DNA of 64,000 nt from Anisodus tanguticus (GCA_034509755.1 CM067541.1:59531556-59595555); one strand, 5' to 3'. Shown: positions 33,065-44,684, counted from the first letter of the stretch. The notes: generated by a model from the sequence alone, not told the origin. Made by a program: numbers and translations.

Positions 33065-36038
33065 ATGGACAAAGAAAAGGTAAGTGTCTCTCCAGATACA
33101 GTTTTGGAGGATTTTTTTAGGACTGCAGTATCAGAATCAGACTCTTCAAAAGCCAGCACTTCAGAATTGGAAGTTGCAAAAAAAAACAGAGAGTTTTTCA
33201 AGATGGGCTGGATTTTTCGAGCTATTTAGAGTGAAATCAAGGAGATACTTGGACCCTCTAGATTCTCTTAAACTATCAAGTAAAATATTTAGCAGCAGCA
33301 TGAGAGAGGTAGTTGGGGTTGTGAAAAATCCCATTGTTGATGATGATTTGAATTACTTCAAGCCTCAGTGGAGGAATTTCACCCTCTCTGAGCTCCAAGC
33401 TGCAACCAACAGTTTCCATCAAGGTTGGTAAAATCACTTGTCATTTCGATTTGCTTTATATAATTTTATCCCCCTGTTAATTGTGGTAACATAGTTTAAA
33501 GTGAAAGAAAAAGATCTGTACAGACGATACCGTTTAGTTGAGATTATGTTTTATTCATGATTGACGATGGATGTGTGGGCACACTAGAAGAGACATGATT
33601 AGGAATGAGGCTATCCGGGACAAGGCGGGAGTGGCCTCGGTGGAGAACAAGATGAAGCGACACTGAGATGGTTTGGGCATGTGAAGAGGAGAGACACAGA
33701 TGCCCCAGTGCAGAGGTATGAGAGGTTGGCTATGGACGGTTTCATAACAGGTAGGGGTAGGCCGAAGAAGTATTGGAGAGAGGTGATTAGACATGATATG
33801 ACATAACACAGTTACAGCTTATCGAGGACATGACCTTAGATAGGAGGTTATGGAGGATCCAGATTAGGGTAGAAAGCTAGTAGGTAGTCTCGCTTATCCT
33901 TTCATTATTGTAGTCGCAGTATCACTCTATAGTTTCTTTCTGTTACTATCTGTTATTTCTTGTACTTCGATTATCTTATTTTATATGTGGTAGCCACTGT
34001 CCCGTTTCCAATTTTTTTTCATGGCTTAGTCGCTTTTGTTATTTTCATTTCCATATTGCTTTGAATTTCTTGTCCTAATCTGACATCTTTTTATGCTTTC
34101 TCTTGAGCCGAAGGTCTTTCGGAAACAGCCTCCCTACCTACGGTAAGGTCTGCGTACACTCTATCCTCCCCGGACCCCACGTTGTGGGATTTCACTGGGT
34201 ATATTGTTGTTGGTGTTGTATGTTTTATTCATGATAGTACGTTTACTGTTGGTCCTAGCTATGTTTTCTAGGAATCTTTTAGTCTTGTCCGAGATTTATA
34301 TACCGGTAGAAGATTTAGATAACTTCTCGTGCTTTTTGTTATTTTTAAAAGTTTTCTAACAAGTTGGTTTGAGATTTGCTTAAAGGGATCACTTATGATT
34401 CATGTAGACAACCCAAACATGTTTGGGATTGAGGCGTAGTTCTCATTGTGTTGTTAATGTTAATGTTAATGTTGATAACATAATTAACTTACAAGAGAAA
34501 AGATCTTCAATTGTACTCTCTAATGGTCAAATTGTGCATTTTATGCTCTAGAAAACTTGATAGGAAAGGGTGGTTATGCAGAAGTTTACAAAGGATGTTT
34601 GAAAAGTGGACAATTTGTTGCGATTAAGTGGCTAACGAAGGGACCTCAAGACGAAAGAACAGGGGATTTTTTATCTGAGCTTGGGATAATGGCTCATGTC
34701 AACCATCCAAACACTGCTAAGTTGATTGGTTATGCAGTTGAAGGTGGACATTTTCTTGTTCTTGAGCTTTCTCCTAATGGAAGCTTGGCCAATATGTTTC
34801 AGAGTTAGTGCCTCTCATGATCTCAAATGTGGTGTCTTATCTTTTTCTTGTTCTTATATCTCTTTACTGATTTTGTTTAGTGTTTTTAAAGTGTCAAAGC
34901 ATAAACTAGACTGGAAAATCAGGTATAAGGTAGCTATCGGTACAGCTGAAGGGCTGTAATATCTTCATGAGGGTGGTCAAAGAAGAATTATCCACATAGA
35001 TATTAAGGCTGCAAATATATTGCTTACAAAGGACTTTGAGCCTCAGGTACTATTGGCTTTAAGCAACTAATCATAGAGCTAATAAAGTAGGTCACGCTAC
35101 TGAGATAGCTCATAAAACTCGGGTGCTTGAACTTGTACAATTTTCTGGTTTCCGTTTCAGATTTGTGATTTTGGCCTTGCAAAATGGTTGCCAGAGCAAT
35201 GGCTCACCTCACTGTATCGAAGTTTGAAGGCACATTTGGGTTGGTATACTGTTTAGTACTTCCTCACTTTCGCCTACTTGCAGCTAAGGTTTCTAATCTA
35301 AGTACTATATCAGTTTGTGTGTTCGCTAATTCTTCTCATTAACCATGCAATTGAGGTTCCAGCTATCTTGCTCCAGAGTTCATAATGCATGGTATAGTTT
35401 ATGAAAAACGGATGTTTTTGCTTTTGGAGTGCTAATCTTGGAACTTATCACTGGACGCCGAGCTCTTGATTTCTCACAGCAAAGCCTTGTCATATGGGTA
35501 TCCCCCGACTCTCCTGCACGCTTTACTATGTCGGAGACAGAATCTGAATTATTTCTTCTTTTGCTATAATCTAGGCCAAACCCCTGCTGAAGAAAAACAG
35601 AATTAGAGAGCTTGTTGATCCTTTACTTGCTGATGACTACAACTTATTACAGATGAACCTCATGGTCTTGGCTGCTTCTTTGTGTATACATCAGTCTTCC
35701 ATCAGACGTCCACGAATAAGTCAGGCAAGTTCGTTCTGGACATTACTCGATCAATTTAAATTTCTAGTCTACATACGCTAGGCTATTCGGACATGTTAGT
35801 GATTAAACCAATTTTAACAATTTTTATGTATCCGTTTATGAAGAACTGAACTGAACCCTGGATACAGATTCTGTAGCTTCTTAAAGGCAACCGTGGAAGC
35901 CTAGATATTATCAGGAGATGCAGAAAATCTTCCCATTGGACGAGACATTATGAAGAACTCTTTAGTGCAGAAGAATGCAAAATGATCCGAGGTTTAAGTG
36001 GTTTACGTATGCAGGAACAGATACCAATTGAAGTTTGA
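33065..36038 (+). pseudogene. RBK1/RBK2-type receptor-like cytoplasmic kinase pseudogene
   Basis: Resembles the ROP-binding cytosolic kinases. Exons: 33065-33423, 34552-34803, 34892-35046, 35161-35239, 35363-35497, 35575-35724, 35868-36038. Kinase landmarks run in order: IGKGGYAEVYKG, QFVAIKWLTKGPQDERTGDF, MAHVNHPNTAKLIGYAVEGG, LDWKIRYKVAIGTAEGL, IIHIDIKAANILL, ICDFGLAKWLPEQW. Lesions: one extra base at the A-run near 33180; TAA stop after AEGL (~34957); HRD changed to HID; single-base deletions at ~35202 (QW-THLT) and ~35407 (DE-KTDV); TAG stop at the start of exon 7 (~35874). Exon 6 has a GC donor. A 5'-UTR exon ending near 32288 is possible. A LINE fragment lies in intron 1. Confidence 0.9.
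33565..34213 (+). mobile_element. 3' end of a LINE in RBK intron 1
   Basis: The start reads RWMCGHTRRDMIRNEAIRDK and, after a frameshift, LRWFGHVKRRDTDAP and GRGRPKKYWREVIR. This is the C-terminal end of a plant LINE reverse-transcriptase ORF. It continues through a 3' UTR into the GAGCCGAAGGTCTTTCGGAA...GTTGTTGGTGTTG tail at 34104-34213. It is 5'-truncated and frameshifted. Confidence 0.82.
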
Positions 36039-36530
36039 GGTGGTTCAAAACTATCATGTTGGATCGACAAAACTGACAACATGCTTTAGACGGAGAGGGG
36101 GTTCAGGACCTTCGCGTTTCTTCTCATGATTAATGGAAAGCATGGAGTTATGCCTCTACAGTTGGTCAATGACCGACCCTTAGATACCAAAAGTGTCCTC
36201 TAGATATTGGCACTGGTAAACACCTGTCATTGTTCACACATTACATCAAAATCAATAAAGAAGTGACAATAGTCACTATAGTTATGCGGTAGAACTCCTC
36301 ATTCCTATTTCCCATCATGCAATTGGAGCTTATCGACATAAAAGAATGACATGATTTATGGAAATGAAGCTCAAGAGCATAGATATGCCTATGCAAGAAC
36401 CATGATCGATGATCTATACAATAATGTGGAAGTCCAGGGAAACAAAAACTAGCAGATGCAGAAATTTTAGCAAGAGTGGATACATATCAGTAAACTATAA
36501 ATGCTGTTGAAACTCCCAATCTCCAATGAT
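36039..36530. other. Former 3' flank of the RBK pseudogene
   Basis: No gene or clear repeat found. Confidence 0.4.
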
Positions 36531-36537
36531 GTGAACG

Positions 36538-36622
36538 TAAAGAATGGATCTTGGGCGTGAGGATTGTCCAAGCTATATAAGGAGTCCGTGTTCTCATTCC
36601 ATATCCGATGTGAGACTCTTAA
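36538..36622 (-). mobile_element. Solo, internally deleted TRIM LTR
   Basis: The reverse complement begins TGTTAAGAGTCTCACATCGG and ends GATCCATTCTTTAC, as the TRIM LTRs at 5.3 and 39.9 kb do. The middle of the LTR (the TTGAGTTAGACC part) is missing and no second LTR is present. Confidence 0.78.
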
Positions 36623-36989
36623 CAAATCATAAGTTAGAAATAAGCCTAAGAATGTTTTTTAAATTCGCTGGTGAGATACACACGAAAATACATGCAAAAT
36701 CATCACTAGGTTGATGAATTGATCAGATAAACCAATGCAGTTGTTATGTATTGAATAAAAGCAAGTCAAACGATAGTAAAAAGTCATAACAAACTCTGTA
36801 GCTACTTATACTAAAAAAAACAAGTAAACGTAATTACTACAAATAAAATATATTATATGGGGAGGAACATATCGAATGGCATTAACATACGCTTAACACG
36901 TACTACGGAATATTAGTGCGCTCAATATATATAAATAACTTTCTTAATTGTTTGATTGGACTATGAATTTTTTTTCTTGCTATAATGAG

Positions 36990-38255
36990 TTTACGGAACC
37001 TGTCTGTTGTTTCACTCAGAAAACCATTCAACTATGGGTGTTTCACTCAGAAAATCACTCAATTTTGTTTTCTAACCATAAAGTCACTCAATTATTGATG
37101 TTTTACCTATAAAGTCACTCAACCTATTTAAATAATTTTTAATTATATTTTGCTAATTTTTATTTAAAGCTAAAATTGTAAAAAATAAACAAGTACTCAT
37201 TTTAACTATTTTATTGACTCGCCACTGAAAATATATTGACCAAGGTAAACGATTTTAGCTATATATAAAACCACTTTAATATTGGCAGAAAAAATAAATG
37301 ACTTGAGATATAAAAAATAAAATAAAATAAAAAAGGAAAAAGCTCAATATTGTTTGGCAGAATATTCTATCAAAAGACAATACAATCGATTACATGTAAA
37401 ACCACAATTTATTCTAGATCAAGTTTTGTATAAAGAACACCATAAGTATACATTGCAAATTAGGATCCTTCTTTTACCGTCCGTGATTTACGTGGACAAA
37501 ATTATGGTAAGTTTGAAAGTTGTATCATGCAAAATCCTGACAATCAATATTTTAATTAATTTGAAGTCCTAAACATTATAAAACTTATTAAATGACAATT
37601 ATATTCAATGCATAATTAGAGTTTTAAAAAACATACAACTCTACCTTACACTTATAACTTTAAATGTATAAAATATTCCCTTTATATTTGGGCTTTTCCT
37701 CTTTCTTTGTAGTATAATAATTAATGATTATTATTAAAAATTTAAATAAACACACAATTTTACCCTATAGTTAGAACTTCAATTAAAGTGTAATATCTCA
37801 GATTTTTCTTTGCCTTTGTAAAATCTGGTAAGATATCTCAGCACATGAATAAAGAATTTCCTAACTGCATTATATGTTTATAAACTTAACCAATTTAGTA
37901 GAATTAAAATAAAAGGTCTTGATCAATATATTTTTAATGAGTCGGGTCAAGTGGGCCGATCAATAAAATGATTAAAATGGGTACTTGTTTATTTCTTACA
38001 ATTTCGTCTTTAAATAAAAATTGGCAAAATGTAATTAAAAATCACTTAAATAGATTGAGTGACTTTATAGGTAAAACACAAATAGTTGAGTGACTTTATA
38101 GGTAAAACACAAATAGTTGAGTGACTTTCTAAGTGAAACACTCATAGTTGAGTGACTTTTTTAGTGAAACACTAGTGACTTTTTGATTAAAAAACAAAGT
38201 TGAGTGACTTTCTGAATGAAACACTCATAATTGAGTGACCGTCTGCGATATTAAC
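36990..38255. mobile_element. Foldback transposon with arms built of ~31-bp repeats
   Basis: The right arm (38056-38240) contains six or seven units of GAGTGACTTT-TA-GTAAAACAC-AATAGTT. The left arm (37010-37112) contains about four units in the opposite orientation. Inside the units both arms continue as inverted copies for another ~130 bp (AATTTTTAATTATATTTTGC, ATTGTAAAAAATAAACAAGT against their complements). Very long inverted repeats made of short tandem modules define foldback elements. No coding sequence was recognised. Confidence 0.8.
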
Positions 38256-38299
38256 TCGAACCTGCCTCTTACTTCAAAGTTCCTAACTCTAATATATAG

Positions 38300-39475
38300 C
38301 CAAAGTTATATCTAGGGGGTAGCAAACTGGCGGGTCGGATCAGATATGGGCGGGTCAAAATGGGTAAATAAAAATAGATCAATTATCCGACCCACTCATA
38401 TTTAATACAGATAAAAATGGGTTAACCCGACGGATAATATGGATATCTATATTATCTAATGTTACTTTAAAGATGTTGACTCCATGTAACTAATATGGAG
38501 CAGATAAATTTATCTTCTTGTCCACAAATTCAATCTCTTGTTCATAGTTGCACCTCATCATTTTCGGAAAGAATAGAACTTCGAAACTTTCCAATGACAC
38601 GACCTCCGAGAAAATATTTTTCAAAAAATACTCACTCAAGCCCCACCATTTCCACTCATTCCACCCACCCTCGAATACACTTCATCTTCACACATCCCTA
38701 TCCCACACCACCACCCACCCCCAACTTCACCCCTCCCCACGCTACTGCCCCACTCACCCCCCCCCCCCTACCAAATTATCTATTTAATATATTTTATTTT
38801 ACTTTTATAAAAAAAATGAAAATTTTCTTACCCCCATACCGCCTCCTTGCCCCCTCCCCCGAAACCACAACCCACCACACATCCCATACCAAATTTTAAC
38901 CACACAAATTTCTCATTCTTTGTAAGTTTTTATAAAAGTAAAATAAATTATATGAAGTAAAAAATTCGAGAGGGGTAGAAGGGGGAGGGGGGGAGTGGAT
39001 GGTGTAGAAAATCAAATATTTTTTTTAGAGGGGTGGTGGGAGGGGTCGGGGTGGGGGGAGGGAGGTGTAAAACAAATAAAAAAATTAAAGCTTTTTTATA
39101 GAAAAAATAATTTTTTAGGGTAGTGGGGTGGGGGTGAGTGGTGAAAACCAAAAACAAAATATTAAAAAAATTTAAAAAACTTTTTTTAGGGTGTGGGGGG
39201 GGGGGGGGGTGAAGTGTTGGGGTTGGTGAAATGTCACTTGAGGGACTTGTTTTCCCTAATGTTAATAGAAAAGTCATTTTTCCTTATTTTTAAGGAACCT
39301 GTTTTACTAAAGTTGTGGGTTTTATCCATTTTATCTATTAAATCACTCATATTTTAAGTGCATAATATGGATTGACCCATATTGGACTCATTTTAAATGA
39401 ATTGGATATCCAATCCATTTAAATGAGTCGGGTCAAACGAATAACCATATTTTTTACCCATATCCATAAGGTTAG
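38300..39475. mobile_element. Non-autonomous DNA element with C-rich and G-rich halves
   Basis: The ends carry GGGCGGGTCAAAATGGGTAAA at the left and, opposed, GAGTCGGGTCAAACG and TTTTTTACCCATATCC at the right, a hAT-like arrangement. In between, 38640-38890 is C-rich on the + strand (including CCCCCCCCCCC) and 38975-39220 is G-rich (including a run of about 15 G), in degenerate ~90-bp units with A/T-rich linkers. Exact ends and target duplication are not resolved. Confidence 0.55.
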
Positions 39476-39619
39476 CAATACAAGAATCTCGATTGGAAAA
39501 TACTTGAGGTAGGATTACTCAACGATCTTTGTTACCTTTGCCACCCCGAGTTATATTCTTCCTCTTATATGTTTTTCCCTAGTATTCATCCTTAAATCTG
39601 AAATGAGCAAGTCTAAATT

Positions 39620-39940
39620 TTATGTCTAAATTGAAAAGTTATCTACCTAGCTTGTAGGATGAAGATTGTTCAAATTCATATAAGGAGTCCATGTTCCCAT
39701 TTCATTTATGATGTGGACTCTTAACACTCTCCCGCACGTCTAGACCTCGTTAATTGGAGCGTGGACAGTATAATTTGGGGGCACAACATTGATAAACAAA
39801 GAATTGGAATGGGTCTAGCTCTGATACCATGTAAAGAATGGATCTTTGGTCTAACTCAACTCCAAAAGTTATCTCGTAGGGTGAGGATTGTCTAAGTGGA
39901 ATGCATGTTCTCATTCCATTTCCGATGTGGACTCTTAACA
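39620..39940 (-). mobile_element. TRIM element, most complete copy
   Basis: On the minus strand: 5' LTR 39940-39830 (TGTTAAGAGTCCACATCGG...CATTCTTTACA), a perfect initiator-Met primer site TGGTATCAGAGC (39829-39818), a ~103-bp internal domain, purine tract GTGCGGGAGAG, and a 3' LTR from 39726. It is the same family as 5311-5631. Unlike that copy the primer site is intact. Confidence 0.85.
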
Positions 39941-40432
39941 ATTTACTCACTTATTGTAATTAAAAATTACTACTATATAAAATTTGTAGGTCTAGTGCAT
40001 CTACTAGATTTACAATTCTTGAAGTTACGAGTTTAAAGTTGTAGTTTTGAATAGCAAGAATAAACCCAAATCATAGAAATTGTAGAGAAATTACAAAAAC
40101 ATTGTATGGAGTTCATTTCAACTTTGTACCGTGAGGTAAATTTCTTTTTTCCCAATTTATTTTGCATTTCTTTTCCCCCTCTCCCTTTACAAAACTAACC
40201 GTTGCAATAACAATTAAATTTAGATTTTGGTCGTTGTGCAACGATTCCAATGGCCATCCCCCCCCCCCCCCTAAATCCCCCTACCCCCTTAATATTTATT
40301 TTTAACTCTTAAGTTAGTATATTTACACTTTAACCCAATTTTCAACTATAAATACCTCATTTTTCTCACAAATCTTCCTACAATCTCTCAATCTATCTCT
40401 CTACAAGTCTACATTGCCTATAAATATTTTAT

Positions 40433-42690
40433 GTGTTCATTTTTATAATTGTATCAAAGTTCAAAAATTGGGATAAAATTATGACTGTTACGTTAGATAA
40501 TGTTTCTTCTAATAATTATGTTGTGAGACTTTTAAAATATCTATTAACTCCATCTTTTCATAATAATTTTCATATAAAATGTGCGTGTCATATTTATAAC
40601 TTAATTGTAAAGGATAGTCTATCACTTTTTGAAAACATTCTTAATAAAATACAATTTGCTATAAACTTTATTTTTAGAAGTAATAAAATACAAAGAAGAA
40701 AGAATATAGAAAAACTTGTCACGATTGTGGACTATCTTTTAGAAAAATTCCTGAAGAAGTAGCGACTATGTGAAATTCTCTATATGAACAACTATTTGTT
40801 GCTTACGATTATAGAAAACCTATAACTTTATTTTTTAACGGCATAATCGAAATCCAATTGATATGCTTGTAGATAATGATTGGGAAAAAATTCATAACTT
40901 ATTGGATTTTTAGAGAATTTTTTTTCAACTAAAGAATTTTCTGCTATATATTATCTTACTATTTCAACTATGTTATGTTATATAACTCTAATATTTTTGT
41001 TACTTAGTGAATATATGGAAAAATCATCTTATAAGGCACCTATTAAAAAAATATTTTTTTCATATTCCCACTATTTATATTATTAGTGATGTATTAAATT
41101 CGACTATTAAAATAGACGGTTGTAAAGCACTTATTGAAATGATATATGATTGTATAGCAGTACTTCCACCTCCAACTTCAAAAAATCCAAATGAACAACC
41201 TCCTAAAAATCAACTAAATAAGAAGTTTTGTCTAGCATACACGATGAATGCAAAAAAGTATATATGCATTACCAACAAAAAAGTGCTAGCAACCAACCGG
41301 CTTCTATACCATCTAGGGGTGGGCAAAAAATCCGGAGAACCGAAAAAACCCAACCCAACCGAAATTCGGTTCAGTTTTTTCTCGGGTTTTTAAATTAAAA
41401 AAATCAATTTTTTGAAAAACCGAACCGAATCAGGATTTAGTGATTCGATTTGGTTTTTTTAATTTTGGAACCGAACCGAACCGAAAAAACCGAATTAAAT
41501 ATAAAATTATTCTTATTTTTTTATTTTAGGCTACTACTATCTCTTGAATCATAGCCATTGAAGTCAATCTATGAAGCTTTTATGAAAGTCGAATGCGACA
41601 TGAACTTGATTAACATATCACGGAAGCATTGACATAAAATGTAGGGAGAGAAAGTAGTTGTAAATTGGTGAAACTTTAAATGCTCATAACTCTGCGCTCG
41701 GATGTCCGTTTTACCCGATTTTTTTTTATTTTGGGTATTTTTTCAAGACGAGCCGGCCCAAACTACCGCAAGCCGGTTTGGCGCAGCCAATTTTTACTAA
41801 AACGTCTGTTTTCCCAATCAATTTGTGTTTTCCCCCAAATCGTTTTCTAATTTTCCTTTTTCTTTAGTAAACATCTCACGATACACAATAGATTTCAACG
41901 TCGAAATTTCGTGGTAGTGTAGGTGTGAATGTCAATTTCAGTTTTGGAAATTCAATTTTTTTAAAAAAATAAAAAAATCCTCGACCCGACCCGACCCGGC
42001 CCACTAGAAAAAACTGATATAATCTAATACGTTTGGCGATATAAACCAAACATATCGGTTTTTTAAAAAAAAAAGTTGTATTCGGTTTTTTTTTTTTAAA
42101 TGATTTTTATTCGGTTCATATTTTTCGGATACAAAACCGAACCGAACTGATATACGCCCACCCCTAATACCATCTTCTTCTTCAATACAAACTTATAAAA
42201 GACATGATGTTTCTGCGGCTAGTATTGAAAGCCTTAGATATAGAATGTTTAGTGATTCCACTGCTAATCAAGTTAGCGGGTTTGATGTTTTTGTTTTGCA
42301 GGGTGTTATACCGTACCAAGCAATTCTCAATGAAGAAGGACGTGAAGACTTGCTTAAATACTGGAGGGAAAATGATAAGACATTTCGATACTAGCAAAGA
42401 TGGCCCGAGATGTGTTGAACATTCAAGCGTCATCAACAGCATCTGAAAGTGTTTTTTCTACCGGAAGATTTCAAATAGGAGAGCATAGACACTCATTAGC
42501 GGGAGACAGCTTGGAGATTGCAATTCTATTCAGAGATTGGATACGAGCAGAGCGTAGAAGGTGCGGTCAACCAGAGATCAACGAAGAAGACGATTTAAAC
42601 TACAACGAAATCTTATCCGAGGGAACTGGAAGCGACGTCGACCAATTTGACCAACAAATTCCAATTCCAACCGAAGAACCATAAGACATT
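40433..42690 (+). pseudogene. hAT-superfamily transposase relic
   Basis: 40433-40762 reads ITVDNASSN-like TVTLDNVSSNNYVVRLLKYL then FHIKCACHIYNLIVKDSL, part of the catalytic core of RICESLEEPER-like hAT transposases. After stops and frameshifts, 42400-42684 reads ASSTASESVFSTGRFQIGEH and RHSLAGDSLEIAILFRDWIR, the C-terminal hAT dimerisation domain. The BED zinc finger was not found. A separate hAT element (41314-42166) is inserted between the two parts. Confidence 0.82.
41314..42166. mobile_element. Nested non-autonomous hAT element
   Basis: Terminal inverted repeats TAGGGGTGGGC / GCCCACCCCTA are flanked by a perfect 8-bp duplication ATACCATC (41306-41313, 42167-42174), the hAT hallmark. The subterminal arms are rich in CCGAACCGAA and its complement. 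It has no transposase of its own. Confidence 0.9.
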
Positions 42691-42939
42691 GTGAAGAAAT
42701 TAGAAAAGGTGTTTATAACTATGTAATTTTTTTAATTGCAATTTTACTATGTGATTTGCAACTTTTGAACAACACCACAAAGTTGTAATTTTGAAATTAT
42801 ATTACAAAAAATCATATTTCTATTAAATAATATAAGAGGCACAAAAACAGTCTTGGGATGTTTTTATTACATTATCTTGTTCAATTATTTAAGTGTTTAT
42901 ATTCACAACTTTTTTGAAATTAAGTGTCTAAAAAATGGA

Positions 42940-43156
42940 ATCCCGGACCCGACCCGACCCCACCCCGCCAACACGGGCCCCCTTTTCCGGTGGGATGAGG
43001 GACAGGACGGGACATCGACCTGTCCCGCCGGTCCCACCGGAGGACCGCTCACAACCCTTTCCCAGTCCCACCGGTCCCACCGGAGGACCGCTCACAACCC
43101 TTTCCCAGTCCCGCCGGGACCCGCCCCGCCCCGAACCCGGCCCCTTGGACAACCTT
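42940..43156 (+). repeat. GC-rich tandem duplication at the 3' end of the hAT relic
   Basis: GGTCCCACCGGAGGACCGCT followed by CACAACCCTTTCCCAGTCCC occurs twice in tandem in an otherwise AT-rich area. The stretch ends CCCCTTGGACAACCTTA, which looks like a hAT terminal repeat; the partner 5' end was not found. Confidence 0.65.
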
Positions 43157-43333
43157 AGTTCAAGGGTAGCAGTTCTAGGTATCCAACTTTTCCTTTTTGT
43201 CACTTACATTTTTAGGAGTTTGTAATTGACTAAACTACTTCAGTTGATGCTTGAAGATTTTATTTTTTTGTATTTTTCGGTCGCATTTGGACTATTGTTT
43301 TGAATTTTTTGTTGACAAGTAATACATGCAGGG

Positions 43334-43478
43334 TGGAGCCACGAGTGCAACCCCTTTCGTTGGAAAATTACAATGTATATACAAGATCATTTTTTATCTA
43401 TATATAGTAGATGTTGAATCTTATTGACTTCTTAGCGTATTTTTTTCTTTATATCTTGAATCGGCTCCGCCACCGAGG
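43334..43478. mobile_element. Short element with GGTGGAGCC/GGCTCCGCC ends
   Basis: The ends GGGTGGAGCCACG and CGGCTCCGCCACC are inverted. The core AGTAGATGTTGAATCTTATTG is shared with copies near 19350 and 48380. Non-coding, MITE-sized. Confidence 0.55.
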
Positions 43479-43484
43479 CTCTTG

Positions 43485-43592
43485 CAAAAATGTGAGTTAA
43501 GACTGTGTACAATAGATCCTTGTGGTCCGGCCCTTCCCCGGACCCCGCGCATAGCGAGGCTTTGTTGCACCGGACTGTCCTTTGCCCTTTAA
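43485..43592 (+). mobile_element. 3' half of a TS-type SINE
   Basis: CTCTTGCAAAAATGTGAGTTAAG leads into GTACAATAGATCCTTGTGG, CCGGACCCCGCGCATAGCG and GCACCGGACTG. The tRNA-like head is missing. Confidence 0.72.
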
Positions 43593-44179
43593 AGATTAAC
43601 CTACTTATCTTTTATGCTATTTTATTTTAGATCATACTAGTAATTAGGTAATTGAATTGAAGTGTTTATGGAGATGTTAGTACCATGATTAATCGGTTGA
43701 TCAGAATCTTTGTTATATTTTGCAGCATAGGTGCACAAAGAGTAAAGAATGCTTGTATGGCTTTCAAAAACTTCTGTGAAGGGAAGAACATTGAAGGGTA
43801 GGTTTTGCTTTACGCTTTTACTATTTTTGCCATACTCTATCTAGCCGAATAAGGTTTTGGGTTTTCAGAAAGTTTAAGTACACTGATTTGGCTGCTTAGA
43901 TATTTAGAAAAAATGTTGTTGGAGATTTTGTTTTCTACCATGTACATCATTTGTCAGTGTGATTTGTAACCGTTAAATCATTTCATATCATAGTGATAAA
44001 GTGGTTAATAGGTATCAATGCATAGAAAACATGATTTTAGATTTACCTACGATGACGTGATATACTCTTGGTTGTATGCGAAATATGTTAAAGGTCATTG
44101 GCTAACTCAGATATTATTTGAATGCTAATATGGCTTTTCATTTACGAGGGTACTTGTCAAGAACTTTCCAATTTGGAAG

Positions 44180-44352
44180 GGGACGTTGAAGTGATGGTAA
44201 AGTTGTCTATGTGTGACCTATTGGTCATGGGTTTAAGCCGTGGAGTTAGCCATTAATGATTGCTTTAGGATAGGTTATCTACGTCACACCCTCACCGGCC
44301 CTTCCCCGGACCCTACGTGACACGGGATGTTTTCTGGACCAGGTTGCCCTTT
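44180..44352 (+). mobile_element. Diverged TS-like SINE in an AHP intron
   Basis: TGATGGTAAAGTTGTC (A box), GGTCATGGGTTTAAGCC (B box), GATAGGTTATCTACGTCACA and CCTTCCCCGGACCC are followed by GGTTGCCC and T-rich DNA. It belongs to the same subfamily as 59690-59825. Confidence 0.72.
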
Positions 44353-44501
44353 TTTATAATTGCAATCACCAGTGTTTGTCGCGTCTTGGTGGCCCCACCC
44401 CAAACATCGTGATCTCTTTGTGTTTCTGTCTCTCTTTCTTGACAAATTTACCTTGTTGCAGTAACTAAACAAAATGAATCACGCCTTCTGGGAGTTTTAT
44501 A

Positions 44502-44684
44502 TGGGGCGGAGCTACAACGGAAGATGAATTCAGACGAACCTAGTAACTTTGGTCCAAACTCAGCATTTATCTTAAGAAATTAATTGAATATATAGTGTAC
44601 AAATTATTAAGTTAGAACCTAGTAACTTAAAAGGACTAAAATCTTGAGTCCATAAGTTTCAAAACCTGGCTCCGCCTTTGAGTT
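44502..44684. mobile_element. Short element with GGGGCGGAGC/GGCTCCGCC ends
   Basis: The left end GGGGCGGAGCTACAA and right end CTGGCTCCGCCTTTG are inverted. The interior AT-rich phrase GAACCTAGTAACTT is repeated twice. Non-coding. Confidence 0.5.

Noticed and set aside
38495..39277. Pro/Thr/His-rich open frames on both strands
   Set aside because: They are compositional artefacts of the C-rich and G-rich halves of a transposable element.
42853..43225. Three overlapping Pro/Gly/Arg-rich open frames
   Set aside because: They come from the GC-rich tandem duplication at the end of the hAT relic and lack any conserved motif.
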